DNA of 20,717 nt. Origin: a bacterium. GTDB lineage: Bacteria; Ratteibacteria; UBA8468; B48-G9; JAFGKM01. Positions within the stretch are counted from its first letter, which is position 1, and every line of letters begins with the position of its first letter. Below, piece by piece: positions 1-7,706 of the stretch. Both the position numbers and the translations under genes were made by a program. The notes beneath the pieces were generated by a model. That model was not told where the DNA came from, did not search any database, and saw only the letters and a list, made by a program, of their open reading frames with translations. The stretch is taken from positions 1 through 20,717 of the forward strand of contig DAOOVW010000029.1 of NCBI GenBank assembly GCA_035370465.1, given 5' to 3'.

Positions 1-1
1 A

Positions 2-139
2 ATAAAATTCCCACTTGGAAAATTACCCGGTGATATAATAATAAAAAAAGAAAATTTTGTATTTTATTTCCCAATTACAACTGGTATTTTAATTAGCATA
101 ATTTTAACCTTAATATTTTCAATAATATGGAGGAAATAA
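2..139 (+). CDS. DUF2905 family small membrane protein, C-terminal part (cut by window start)
   Basis: The reading frame is open from the window edge to a TAA at 137-139 and gives 45 residues. It contains LGKLPGDIIIKKENFVFYFP followed by a hydrophobic segment (about residues 24-40) and a basic end (IIWRK). The pattern G-[KR]-LPGDI, then an FYFP motif, then a membrane helix is the signature of DUF2905, a short two-helix membrane protein of unknown function. From memory, DUF2905 genes often sit next to ruvB and queA, so ruv genes may lie just outside the window. The stop codon shares one base with the preferred ATG of the next gene (TAATG), which suggests translational coupling. The N-terminal half is missing only because the window starts here. 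Confidence 0.75.
   Translation: MKFPLGKLPGDIIIKKENFVFYFPITTGILISIILTLIFSIIWRK
129..133 (+). promoter_or_regulatory. Shine-Dalgarno site of the M18 aminopeptidase (decides the start)
   Basis: GGAGG lies five bases before the ATG at 139. It overlaps the alternative upstream ATG at 127, which would put the ribosome site inside the coding region and has no site of its own. The start at 139 is therefore preferred. Confidence 0.7.
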
Positions 140-1509
140 TGGAAAGGAAGAATGGGTGGGAAGTTTTCTCTACAGAAGAAAAAAATAATGTTTTTAAATT
201 CTGTGATGAATATAAAGAGTTTATTTCAAGAAATAAAATTGAGAGAAAACTTGTAAATGAGTGTGTTGAAACTGCAGAAAAAAATGGGTTTAAAGAAATA
301 AATAAATATAAAAACTTAAAAAAAGGAGATAAATTTTATAAAAAAAACAAAGAAAAAGAAGTAATTTTCGGTATAATCGGTAAAGAAATTTTAAAAAAAG
401 GGGCAAAATTTATTGTCTCTCATATAGATTCTCCACGACTTGACCTAAAAACATCTCCTATTTATGAAGATGAAAATATTTGTCTTTTAAAAACCTACTA
501 TTATGGTGGAATAAAAAAATATCAATGGTTAACAATTCCTCTTGCTCTTTATGGTATAGTTATTTTAAAAACAGGTGAAAAAGTTGAAATTGAAATAGGA
601 GAAAAGGAAAATGAAAGTATTTTTACAATAACCGACCTTCTTCCACATCTTTCAAAAGACCAGTATAAGAAAACAATTGAAGAGGGTTTCCCAGGAGAAA
701 ACTTAAATGTGTTATTTGGAACAATTCCATTGACAGAAAAAACAGAAGAAAAGGAAAAAGTTAAGAAAAATGTGATAAAAATTTTAAAAGAAAAATATGG
801 AATTGAAGAAAGTGATTTTATCAGCAGCGAACTTCATTTTGTTCCTGCTGGAAAAGGAAGAGATGCGGGAATAGATAAAAGCATGATATTATCTTATGGA
901 CAGGATGATAGAGTTTGTTCCTATACATCTTTTAGAGCAATAAATGAAATAGAAAACCCTATAAAAAGTGTGTTTTGTATTTTGGTTGACCAGGAAGAAA
1001 TCGGTAGTTATGGAACAACTTCAGCACAATCATCATTTTTTAGATATTTAATTGAAGAAGTAGTTGAAAAAACAGGTGGCACGCTTTCTGATATAAGAGA
1101 ACTATTTGAAAATTCAAAAGCAATCTCTGCTGATGTTGATTCTTTATTGGACCCAAACTTTAAAGAGGTCTCAGACCCAAGAAATACAGCAAGAATTAAT
1201 TGCGGTGTTGTTTTAAACAAAACAACAGGAGGAAGAGGGAAGGGAGGGAGTATTGAACCATCAGCAGAATATATTGGATATATAAGAAAAATTTTTGACC
1301 AGAATAATGTTTTATGGCAGACAGGTGAAATAGGGAAAATAGAACAGGGGGGGGGAGGAACAGTAGCGACTTATTTTGCAAGATATAATATTGATACAAT
1401 TGATTGTGGAACAGGTGTTTTATCAATGCATGCACCTTTTGAATTAACAGGAAAAATTGATATCTACTCTACTTACAGGGCTTATTTATCATTTTATAAG
1501 GAGGACTAA
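139..1509 (+). CDS. M18 family aminopeptidase
   Basis: Cytoplasmic zinc aminopeptidase of family M18 (aspartyl aminopeptidase / aminopeptidase I type), which removes N-terminal residues from peptides. The 456 residues match the family's usual length. The expected metal and catalytic residues are visible: His about 95 in SHIDSPR, Asp 256-257 in GQDDRV, Glu 286-287 in DQEEIGS, Asp about 332 in SADVDS, and the C-terminal His about 431 in LSMHAPFE. The conserved glycine run QGGGGT is encoded in part by nine consecutive G bases (1347-1355), unusual in such AT-rich DNA. The start at 139 is chosen over ATG 127 because of the GGAGG at 129-133 and the TAATG overlap with the preceding gene. The next gene begins two bases after the stop. 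Which peptides it cuts cannot be told from sequence. Confidence 0.93.
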   Translation: MERKNGWEVFSTEEKNNVFKFCDEYKEFISRNKIERKLVNECVETAEKNGFKEINKYKNLKKGDKFYKKNKEKEVIFGIIGKEILKKGAKFIVSHIDSPRLDLKTSPIYEDENICLLKTYYYGGIKKYQWLTIPLALYGIVILKTGEKVEIEIGEKENESIFTITDLLPHLSKDQYKKTIEEGFPGENLNVLFGTIPLTEKTEEKEKVKKNVIKILKEKYGIEESDFISSELHFVPAGKGRDAGIDKSMILSYGQDDRVCSYTSFRAINEIENPIKSVFCILVDQEEIGSYGTTSAQSSFFRYLIEEVVEKTGGTLSDIRELFENSKAISADVDSLLDPNFKEVSDPRNTARINCGVVLNKTTGGRGKGGSIEPSAEYIGYIRKIFDQNNVLWQTGEIGKIEQGGGGTVATYFARYNIDTIDCGTGVLSMHAPFELTGKIDIYSTYRAYLSFYKED

Positions 1510-1511
1510 AA

Positions 1512-3146
1512 ATGGCACTTTCAGATTTAAAAATTTGGATTCCAAATCCTTTAGAAAAAATTTTTAAGGAAGATTTACCTAAAAAAGAACAACAGGTAAA
1601 AAAAGAGATTTTTTTATTTTCTGCAAAAAATGAATATGAATCTTTTCAAATTGCTCTGAGAAGTTCTGTTATGTTGAAAAATGTAAGAGTTGAGTTTAGT
1701 GATTTACTGAATGTATCGGGTAGTAAAATCTCAAAAGAAAACTTAAAATATAATTTTGTAGATTATGTCCCAGTGAATATAGATAATTCTGGATTAAAAG
1801 AAGTAGTTCGTATTTCTCCTGGAGAGTTTCCAGATCCTCTATTAGAGGATAAGAGTATAGATATTCCACCACAAGAAACCAAAACTATTTGGTTCACAAT
1901 TTATGTTCCTCCAGATGTAGAAGAAGGGAAGTATAAAGGGGAAGTAAAATTACTTACTAATAAAGGTACTTTTTCTATAGATTTAAATTTAAAAGTGTGG
2001 AATTTTATTTTACCTAATGAGTCCCATATGTATTTAACAAATTGGATAATGTCCCCTTCTGCATTATCTAAATTTCATAGAGTTAAAATTTGGTCTTCAG
2101 AATTCTGGAATTTGGTAGAAATGTATGCGAAAAATATGAAAGAACATCGCCAAAATGTTATTATAACTCATTTATTTGAACTAATTAATTTTTTTACAGA
2201 TGAAAGAGGAAATTTAATTTTTGATTATCAAAACTTTGACAAATGGGTAAACATATTTTTAAACAATGGAGTAAAATTAATAGAAGGTTCTCATTTAGCA
2301 GGAAGAGTAGGAACATGGAATGACCCAAATCTTTATTCTCCTCTTATTAAAGTAAGAACAAAAGAAGGAAAGATTATTTTTCACTCCAGAATTTTGGTAG
2401 GGCATTCAGATTTTTATAAATATATAGGAAATTTCTTAATGTCCTTAAGAAATCACCTAAAAGAAAAAGGATGGATTGATAAATTCATTATTCATTTATC
2501 TGACGAACCTGATAGTATATGTGCACCTTCTTATAAACTTTTAAGCAAAATAGTAAAAGATTTTTTCCCAGAGGTAAGAAGAATTGATGCTGCTACTATA
2601 CCTGATATTGTTGGTTCAATAGATGTATGGGTGCCTCTATTATCTGGAAACTTTTCCTCTTTCTTTTTAGAGCGGCAAAATTTTGATGAAGAAGTTTGGT
2701 GGTATACCTGTTGTGGTCCAAGAGATGATAAATATCCCAATAGGTTTATAGATTATCCATTAATAAAAGTTAGGATTATCCATTGGTTAAATTATAAATA
2801 TAATGTAAAAGGATACCTTCACTGGGGATACAATTACTATAAAGATTGGACAGGAAGTGAATTTATAGATCCATGGAAAGAAAATACTGCTAAAATGTGG
2901 CCACCTGGAGACCCTTTTATTGTATATCCTGGAAAAAATAATAAAATTTTAAATTCCATTCGCTGGGAACAAATTAGAGAAGGAATAGAGGACTATGAAT
3001 ATCTCTATTTGTTAGATAAGAAAAACCCAAAAGTTTTACAGAAAATACTTTCCAGTATATTACCAAATCTTACTGATTATACAAGAAATCCAGTTGATTT
3101 ACTAAATATGAGACAAAAAATAGGTGAAGAGATAGAAAAGAAATAA
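1512..3146 (+). CDS. DUF4091 / GH123-like protein without signal peptide
   Basis: A 544-residue protein with a beta-sandwich-like N-terminal part (about 1-170, with NEYESFQIAL, a phrase typical of DUF4091/GH123 relatives) and a TIM-barrel-like C-terminal part. An Asp-Glu pair (D331-E332 in IHLSDEPD) occupies the place of the catalytic pair of glycoside hydrolase family 123. The C-terminal stretch (LHWGYNYY, WPPGDPFIVYPG, RWEQIREGIEDYEYLYLL) is characteristic of DUF4091. No signal peptide is visible, so unlike its distant relative at 16848-20105 it is predicted to stay in the cytoplasm, perhaps acting on imported oligosaccharides. AAGGAGG (1498-1504), inside the end of the aminopeptidase gene, serves the ATG at 1512. 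The fold is fairly sure; GH123 activity (beta-N-acetylgalactosaminidase) is only a possibility. Confidence 0.85.
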   Translation: MALSDLKIWIPNPLEKIFKEDLPKKEQQVKKEIFLFSAKNEYESFQIALRSSVMLKNVRVEFSDLLNVSGSKISKENLKYNFVDYVPVNIDNSGLKEVVRISPGEFPDPLLEDKSIDIPPQETKTIWFTIYVPPDVEEGKYKGEVKLLTNKGTFSIDLNLKVWNFILPNESHMYLTNWIMSPSALSKFHRVKIWSSEFWNLVEMYAKNMKEHRQNVIITHLFELINFFTDERGNLIFDYQNFDKWVNIFLNNGVKLIEGSHLAGRVGTWNDPNLYSPLIKVRTKEGKIIFHSRILVGHSDFYKYIGNFLMSLRNHLKEKGWIDKFIIHLSDEPDSICAPSYKLLSKIVKDFFPEVRRIDAATIPDIVGSIDVWVPLLSGNFSSFFLERQNFDEEVWWYTCCGPRDDKYPNRFIDYPLIKVRIIHWLNYKYNVKGYLHWGYNYYKDWTGSEFIDPWKENTAKMWPPGDPFIVYPGKNNKILNSIRWEQIREGIEDYEYLYLLDKKNPKVLQKILSSILPNLTDYTRNPVDLLNMRQKIGEEIEKK

Positions 3147-3159
3147 TTTTTATAATAAA

Positions 3160-3549
3160 ATGGAAAAAATTTCTGTATTAACTAATAAAAGAAATGAATT
3201 TTTAGAAATAACTTCAAAAATAGAAGAAAAAGTGAAAAAAAGTAATGTAAAAAATGGAATTTGTTTTATATATATTCCACATACAACCTGTGGTCTAACA
3301 ATAAATGAAAATGCTGACCCTTCAGTAAAAAATGATATTTTAAATAAATTAGAAGAAATTGTTCCTGAAAATTCTGGATATACTCATACTGAAGGCAATT
3401 CAGATGCCCATATAAAATCAAGTATTCTTGGACATTCTCTTTTTGTTTTCATAGAAAATGGTTCATTAAAATTGGGTACCTGGCAGGGAATTTTCTTATG
3501 TGAATTTGATGGACCGCGAACAAGGCAGGTCTGGATAAAAATTATGTAG
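3160..3549 (+). CDS. yjbQ: YjbQ / UPF0047 family protein
   Basis: A 129-residue protein of the YjbQ family, about the usual length (130-140). The family signature is clear: IPHTTCGLTINENADP near residues 44-59, HTEGNSDAHIKSSILG in the middle, and a C-terminal block with GTWQGIFLCEFDGPRTRQVW. Members form compact trimers and are annotated as having weak thiamine-phosphate synthase activity; their true role is unclear. No clear Shine-Dalgarno site precedes the ATG, and the gene starts 13 bases after the DUF4091 stop, so it is probably expressed from the long operon. The stop codon forms part of the ribosome site of the next gene. The family assignment is near certain; the function is not. Confidence 0.93.
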   Translation: MEKISVLTNKRNEFLEITSKIEEKVKKSNVKNGICFIYIPHTTCGLTINENADPSVKNDILNKLEEIVPENSGYTHTEGNSDAHIKSSILGHSLFVFIENGSLKLGTWQGIFLCEFDGPRTRQVWIKIM

Positions 3550-3560
3550 GAGCAAAATAA

Positions 3561-4595
3561 ATGGAAATTACAGGTAAAAACTTGAATGAAATTATTGAGT
3601 TATCAAATTTAGTTTTCCGACCGAAAGAAAAGAGTATGAAAATAGAAACACCTCTAATGTGGGAAAAAGGAAAACACTTTGTTATTAAAGAAAATGAAGA
3701 AATAGTTTCGTTTATTGGAATGGTAGAAGAAGAAATAAATGTTTTTGGATATAAAATGAAAATTGGTAATATCGGGAATGTATGTACCCATCCAGATTAC
3801 AGAAATAAAGGTTATGCTACCTGTCTTTTAAATGAAACAATTAAAAAAGCAAAAGAAGATAAATTGGTATATCTTATGATTTCAGGTGGAAGGGAATTAT
3901 ATAAAAGAGCAGGGGCGGTCAGTATGCCTTTTTATTTTTATCAATTTTCTGGTAATAAGGGAAAAACAGATTTTAGAGTAAGAAGATATAAAGATGATTT
4001 GTATTGTGAATGTATTAAAATTTATCAAAAAGAGCCTGTTAGGTTTTTGAGAGAAAATAAAGGATTTTCATCACTTTTTTCTTTGTATAACGGAAAATTT
4101 AAGAAGAAAGTAATGCATATGGGAAGTAAAATCTGGATAATTTCAAAAAATAAAGAAATTTTGGCTTACTGGGCAGAAGGTGAAACAAAAGATGGAATTT
4201 CTATTGGTTATAATAGAGAGTATGGTGGAATAAGAGAATTGTTAGCAAAGGTTTGGAAAAGTAGAGGGAAAAAAGTAAATATTTATATACCTTTGTGGGA
4301 TGAGGAATTAAAATATTATTTAGGAAAAGAGAAAGAAGTAAAAGAAATGGGGACTATTCTTCTTATCAATCCAAATCTTCTTATAGAGAATTTAAGTGGA
4401 TATTTTATAGAAAGAGGAGTAGAAATTGATTATTTAAAAAGAGAAAACAAAATATTATTAAAAGCAAATAAAAAAGAAAAGGAATTTAAAGATAATAAAG
4501 ATTTAGCAAGATTTCTTTTACATTTAAATAATGAAGAAGTATGGAAAAATATTTTTCCAATACCATTACCTTTTTATGGATTTAATTATGCATAA
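3561..4595 (+). CDS. GNAT family N-acetyltransferase, Eis-like two-part architecture
   Basis: The first 140 or so residues form a GNAT acyl-CoA transferase domain. The acetyl-CoA binding region reads GNVCTHPDYRNKGYATCLLN (V-x-T-x-P-x-[YF]-R-x-[KR]-G-[YFL]-[GA]), followed by LMISGGRELYKRAGAV, resembling the G-x-x-x-[FY]-Y-x-[RK]-x-G end of the fold. The roughly 200-residue C-terminal extension contains GTILLINPNLLIENLSGYF and alternating strands reminiscent of the SCP2-like domain of Eis-type acetyltransferases, but that part is an inference. The protein is cytosolic with no signal. AGGAG at 3548-3552 overlaps the yjbQ stop and serves the ATG at 3561. The substrate is unknown; small amines or protein N-termini are both possible. 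The next gene encodes an ADP-ribose-handling protein, but nothing seen links the two biochemically. Confidence 0.8.
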   Translation: MEITGKNLNEIIELSNLVFRPKEKSMKIETPLMWEKGKHFVIKENEEIVSFIGMVEEEINVFGYKMKIGNIGNVCTHPDYRNKGYATCLLNETIKKAKEDKLVYLMISGGRELYKRAGAVSMPFYFYQFSGNKGKTDFRVRRYKDDLYCECIKIYQKEPVRFLRENKGFSSLFSLYNGKFKKKVMHMGSKIWIISKNKEILAYWAEGETKDGISIGYNREYGGIRELLAKVWKSRGKKVNIYIPLWDEELKYYLGKEKEVKEMGTILLINPNLLIENLSGYFIERGVEIDYLKRENKILLKANKKEKEFKDNKDLARFLLHLNNEEVWKNIFPIPLPFYGFNYA

Positions 4596-4604
4596 ACTTC
4601 TCAA

Positions 4605-5549
4605 ATGGAAAAAGTAATATTTTTTATTGATGGCATAAGAATAGTAATAAAAATAGGAGATATAACAGAAGAAAAAGTAGAGGCAATTGTAAATCCAGCA
4701 AATACAAATCTCCTAATGGGTGGTGGACTTTCATTAAAAATTAAAAATAAAGCAGGTATTGAAATAGAAAAGGAAGTTAAAAATAAAAGGTATATAAAAA
4801 AAGGAGAGGCAATCTGTACAGGTGGGTGGAAATTACCTTCAAAATATGTAATTCATACTGCTACTATGGGAATGGATTTTAAATCCGATTACAAAACAAT
4901 AGAAAAATGTATGGAAAATACCCTGAATTTAAGTGAAAAAATGAAAATAACTTCTATTTCTTTTCCTGCTTTAGGATGCGGAACCGGAAAACTTAAATTA
5001 GAAAAGGTCTCACAAATTATGATTGAAAAAGTCATGAAATTTTTATCAAGAAAAATATTTTTAGAAGAGATTAATTTTGTTCTTTATAAACAGAGTGATT
5101 TTGAAAAATTCCTATCAGTTGCAGAAAAATATTTGATTGATATAACAAAAAAAACATATAAAAACCCAGTTCCAACAGTTGATATAATAATTGAATATAA
5201 AAAAGATATTATTTTAATTGAAAGAAAAAATTACCCTTATGGTTGGGCTTTACCAGGTGGATTTGTTAATTATGGAGAATCGCTTGAAAAAGCAGCAGAA
5301 AGAGAAGCAAAAGAAGAAACAGGACTTGAACTTGAAGATTTAAAACAATTTCATACATATTCACAGCCAGGAAGAGACCCAAGATACCATACAATTTCAA
5401 CGGTATTTACCGCAAAAGGAAAAGGCAAATTGAAAAGTGGAGATGATGCTAAAAAAGTAAAAATTTTTAATAAAGAAAATTTACCTGAAAATGTTGCTTT
5501 TGACCATAAGACAATACTAAGTGATTATTTTGAATGTATAAGTTCATAA
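4605..5549 (+). CDS. Macrodomain-Nudix fusion (predicted ADP-ribose processing protein)
   Basis: Two domains in 314 residues. Residues about 1-170 are a macrodomain, with VEAIVNPANTNLLMGGGLS (ADP-ribose binding start) and ISFPALGCGTGKLKLEKV (phosphate-binding loop). The Asp of the MacroD-type GGGGVDG motif is absent, so the domain resembles binding or Af1521-type macrodomains more than MacroD hydrolases. Residues about 185-314 are a Nudix hydrolase with a perfect G-x5-E-x7-REUxEExGU box at 219-241, followed by SQPGRDPRYHTIS, typical of bacterial ADP-ribose pyrophosphatases. The likely joint role is to bind or release ADP-ribose (or O-acetyl-ADP-ribose) and cleave it to AMP and ribose 5-phosphate. 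There is no clear Shine-Dalgarno site in the nine-base gap after the GNAT gene. The frame is continuous, so this is one polypeptide. Domain calls are strong; the reaction on the macrodomain side is open. Confidence 0.9.
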   Translation: MEKVIFFIDGIRIVIKIGDITEEKVEAIVNPANTNLLMGGGLSLKIKNKAGIEIEKEVKNKRYIKKGEAICTGGWKLPSKYVIHTATMGMDFKSDYKTIEKCMENTLNLSEKMKITSISFPALGCGTGKLKLEKVSQIMIEKVMKFLSRKIFLEEINFVLYKQSDFEKFLSVAEKYLIDITKKTYKNPVPTVDIIIEYKKDIILIERKNYPYGWALPGGFVNYGESLEKAAEREAKEETGLELEDLKQFHTYSQPGRDPRYHTISTVFTAKGKGKLKSGDDAKKVKIFNKENLPENVAFDHKTILSDYFECISS

Positions 5550-5568
5550 ATTATGAAGTTATGAACTT
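5540..5568. repeat. Inverted repeat between the macro-Nudix gene and trpS
   Basis: AAGTTCATAA (5540-5549, ending in the stop codon of the macro-Nudix gene) is an exact reverse complement of TTATGAACTT (5559-5568), with a nine-base loop. The stem of 10 bp holds only two G-C pairs and no U-run follows, so it is not a typical terminator. It could be an RNA processing or pausing site within the operon. Confidence 0.5.
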
Positions 5569-5586
5569 AAAAAGTTAAGGAGTTAT
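5549..5586 (+). repeat. Dispersed small repeat, copy 1 (upstream of trpS)
   Basis: This 38-base stretch aligns without gaps at 32 of 38 positions with the reverse complement of 13646-13683. Both copies are built from a degenerate unit around GAAGTTAT. This copy includes the AAGGAG (5577-5582) that serves as the ribosome site of trpS. Confidence 0.5.
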
Positions 5587-5591
5587 TAATT

Positions 5592-6584
5592 ATGAGCGAA
5601 AAATCAATTTTAAGTGGAATGAGACCAACAGGACCATTGCATATAGGACATTTATTTGGTGCCTTAAAAAACTGGAAGAAATTACAGGATGATGGATATA
5701 AATGTTTTTATATGATTGCTGATTATCATGCATTAAGCACAGAATATGCTAATCCACAAAAAATAAAGGAAAATGTGGAAGAAGTGGCAATTGATTTTCT
5801 CATTTCTGGACTTAATCCTGAAAAATCAACAATTTTTATTCAATCACTTGTTCCTCAACACTCTGAATTACATCTTTTATTTTCAATGTTTGTTCCTATT
5901 CCATATCTTGAAAGAAATCCTGTGTATAAAGAGCAGATAAAGGAATTGAAGGATAAGGACTTACATACTTATGGTTTTTTGGGTTATCCTATATTACAGG
6001 CAGCAGATATTCTTTTATATAAGGCAACTTATGTTCCAATAGGAGTTGACCAATTACCACATCTTGAACTTACAAGAGAAATTGCAAGAAGATTTAATTA
6101 CCTCTATGGAGAAACATTTCCAATTCCTGAAGCATTATTGACAGAAACACCTAAAATTCTAGGAACAGATGGGAGAAAAATGAGTAAATCATATAATAAT
6201 TGTATTTATTTGAAGGACTCTCCAGATATAATAAAAAAAAGGGTCTCAACAATGTTCACAGACCCAAAAAGAATTTACAGAAAAGATAAAGGACATCCAG
6301 GAAAATGTCCTGTATTTATGTACCAGAATATTTTTAATAAGGAAAGGGTAGGGGAGATTAAAAAAAGTTGTAAAGAAGGTGAAATAGGATGCACTGATTG
6401 TAAAAAGGAATTAGGAGAAAAGGTTGTTGACTTTTTAAAAGATATACAGGAAAAAAGAGAAGAACTTTCTAAAAATAAAGAATATATCTGGAAAATTTTA
6501 AAAAATGGTAGTGAAAAAGCAAGAGAAGTAGCAACAAAAACATTAAAAGATGTTAAAATTAAAATTGGAGTAAATTATGAATAA
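5592..6584 (+). CDS. trpS: Tryptophanyl-tRNA synthetase with a putative [4Fe-4S] motif
   Basis: Class I aminoacyl-tRNA synthetase that charges tRNA-Trp in the cytoplasm. The two signature motifs are intact: HIGH at residues 17-20 (GPLHIGHL) and KMSKS near 195-200 (DGRKMSKSYNN). The 330 residues fit the bacterial family. Four cysteines in the C-terminal part (C239, C260, C267, C270) are spaced C-x20-C-x6-C-x2-C. This is close to the C-x22-C-x6-C-x2-C motif that holds a [4Fe-4S] cluster in Thermotoga maritima TrpRS, so a cluster is likely here too. AAGGAG at 5577-5582 precedes the ATG by nine bases and lies in a dispersed repeat. No T-box leader is visible; the gap to the previous gene is only 42 bases. 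The 3' end overlaps hisC by eight bases. Confidence 0.97.
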   Translation: MSEKSILSGMRPTGPLHIGHLFGALKNWKKLQDDGYKCFYMIADYHALSTEYANPQKIKENVEEVAIDFLISGLNPEKSTIFIQSLVPQHSELHLLFSMFVPIPYLERNPVYKEQIKELKDKDLHTYGFLGYPILQAADILLYKATYVPIGVDQLPHLELTREIARRFNYLYGETFPIPEALLTETPKILGTDGRKMSKSYNNCIYLKDSPDIIKKRVSTMFTDPKRIYRKDKGHPGKCPVFMYQNIFNKERVGEIKKSCKEGEIGCTDCKKELGEKVVDFLKDIQEKREELSKNKEYIWKILKNGSEKAREVATKTLKDVKIKIGVNYE

Positions 6585-7680
6585 AAATATTGAAAAATTA
6601 GTAAAGGAAGGGATTAAGAAAATTTCTCCTTATGAACCAGGGAAACCAATTGAAGAATTGCAGCGAGAATATAAGGTAAAAAAAACAATAAAACTTGCTT
6701 CAAATGAAAATCCTTTTGGTCCTTCTAAAAAAGTTAAAAAAGCAATAGAAAAAAGTATAGAAAATATCAATAGATATCCAGATGGCTCATCTTATGAGTT
6801 AAAAAATGAATTATCTAAATATTTAAAATTACCTGTTGAAAATATAATGATAGGAAGTGGTTCAAGTGAAGTTATTTCTTTAACACTTGAAACATTCATA
6901 AACCCTGGAGAAGAAATTCTTTATCCCTGGCCGTCTTTTACAATGTATAGAATTTTTGCTTTGAAAAATAATGCTATTGGAGTTGAAATTCAACTTGAAA
7001 ATGATTTTTCATACAATCTTACAAAATTTCTTGAAAGAATTACTCCAAAAACAAAAGTTATTATTTTATGTAATCCAAACAATCCAACAGGAACAATTAT
7101 AAAGAAAAGAGAGATGGAAAATTTTATAAAAAATTTACCAGACGATATTATTTTAATTTCTGATGAGGCATATTTTGATTATGTTGAAAGTAATGATTTT
7201 GGAAGTGCTTTCCCATTTTTCAAAGAAAAAAATATTATTATATGTAGAACTTTTGCTAAAATATATGGACTTGCAGGACTTAGAATTGGTTATGGAATTG
7301 CCAATAAGGATATAATTGGGTATATTGAAAGAATAAGACCTCCTTTTAATGTAACTACTCCTTCTCAAATGGCTGCAATTGCATCTCTTGATGACCAGAA
7401 ATACATTGAAAATGTTAAAAAGAAAACAATAAAAGGGAAAAAATACCTATATTCTGAATTTGAAAAAATGGGAGTTGAATATACCCATTCTGAAAGCAAT
7501 TTTATCCTATGTAAATTTGGGAAAAATACAAACAAAATTGTAAAAGAACTTGAAAAAAGAGGAATAATAGTAAGAGGTATGGCTTCATTTGGTCTTCCTG
7601 AATATATAAGGATTACAATTGGAACAGAAGAGGAAAATAAAATTTTTATAAATAACCTTAAAGATATTTTAAAGAAATAA
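6577..7680 (+). CDS. hisC: Histidinol-phosphate aminotransferase
   Basis: PLP-dependent class II aminotransferase of histidine biosynthesis, converting imidazole-acetol phosphate and glutamate to histidinol phosphate and 2-oxoglutarate. At 367 residues it has the usual length. Visible motifs are KLASNENPFGPS near residue 40, NPNNPTG at 166-172, DEAYFDY from D196 (cofactor ring contact), the PLP-binding Lys K228 in RTFAKIYGLAGLRIGYG, and the C-terminal substrate-contacting Arg in YIRITIG. The ATG lies inside the last codons of trpS, eight bases before its end, with GGAG at 6567-6570; translation is probably coupled. No other his genes are in the window, so the pathway is split across the genome. 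The related threonine-phosphate decarboxylase CobD is possible, but the N-terminal motif and lack of cobalamin neighbours favour HisC. Confidence 0.92.
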   Translation: MNKNIEKLVKEGIKKISPYEPGKPIEELQREYKVKKTIKLASNENPFGPSKKVKKAIEKSIENINRYPDGSSYELKNELSKYLKLPVENIMIGSGSSEVISLTLETFINPGEEILYPWPSFTMYRIFALKNNAIGVEIQLENDFSYNLTKFLERITPKTKVIILCNPNNPTGTIIKKREMENFIKNLPDDIILISDEAYFDYVESNDFGSAFPFFKEKNIIICRTFAKIYGLAGLRIGYGIANKDIIGYIERIRPPFNVTTPSQMAAIASLDDQKYIENVKKKTIKGKKYLYSEFEKMGVEYTHSESNFILCKFGKNTNKIVKELEKRGIIVRGMASFGLPEYIRITIGTEEENKIFINNLKDILKK

Positions 7681-7706
7681 CGCCAGTAAAGGGGAGGAGG
7701 AAAAAA

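Noticed and set aside
5550..5591. Possible T-box or tryptophan attenuator before trpS
   Set aside because: The gap is only 42 bases, far too short for a T-box, and holds no leader peptide or terminator with a U-run.
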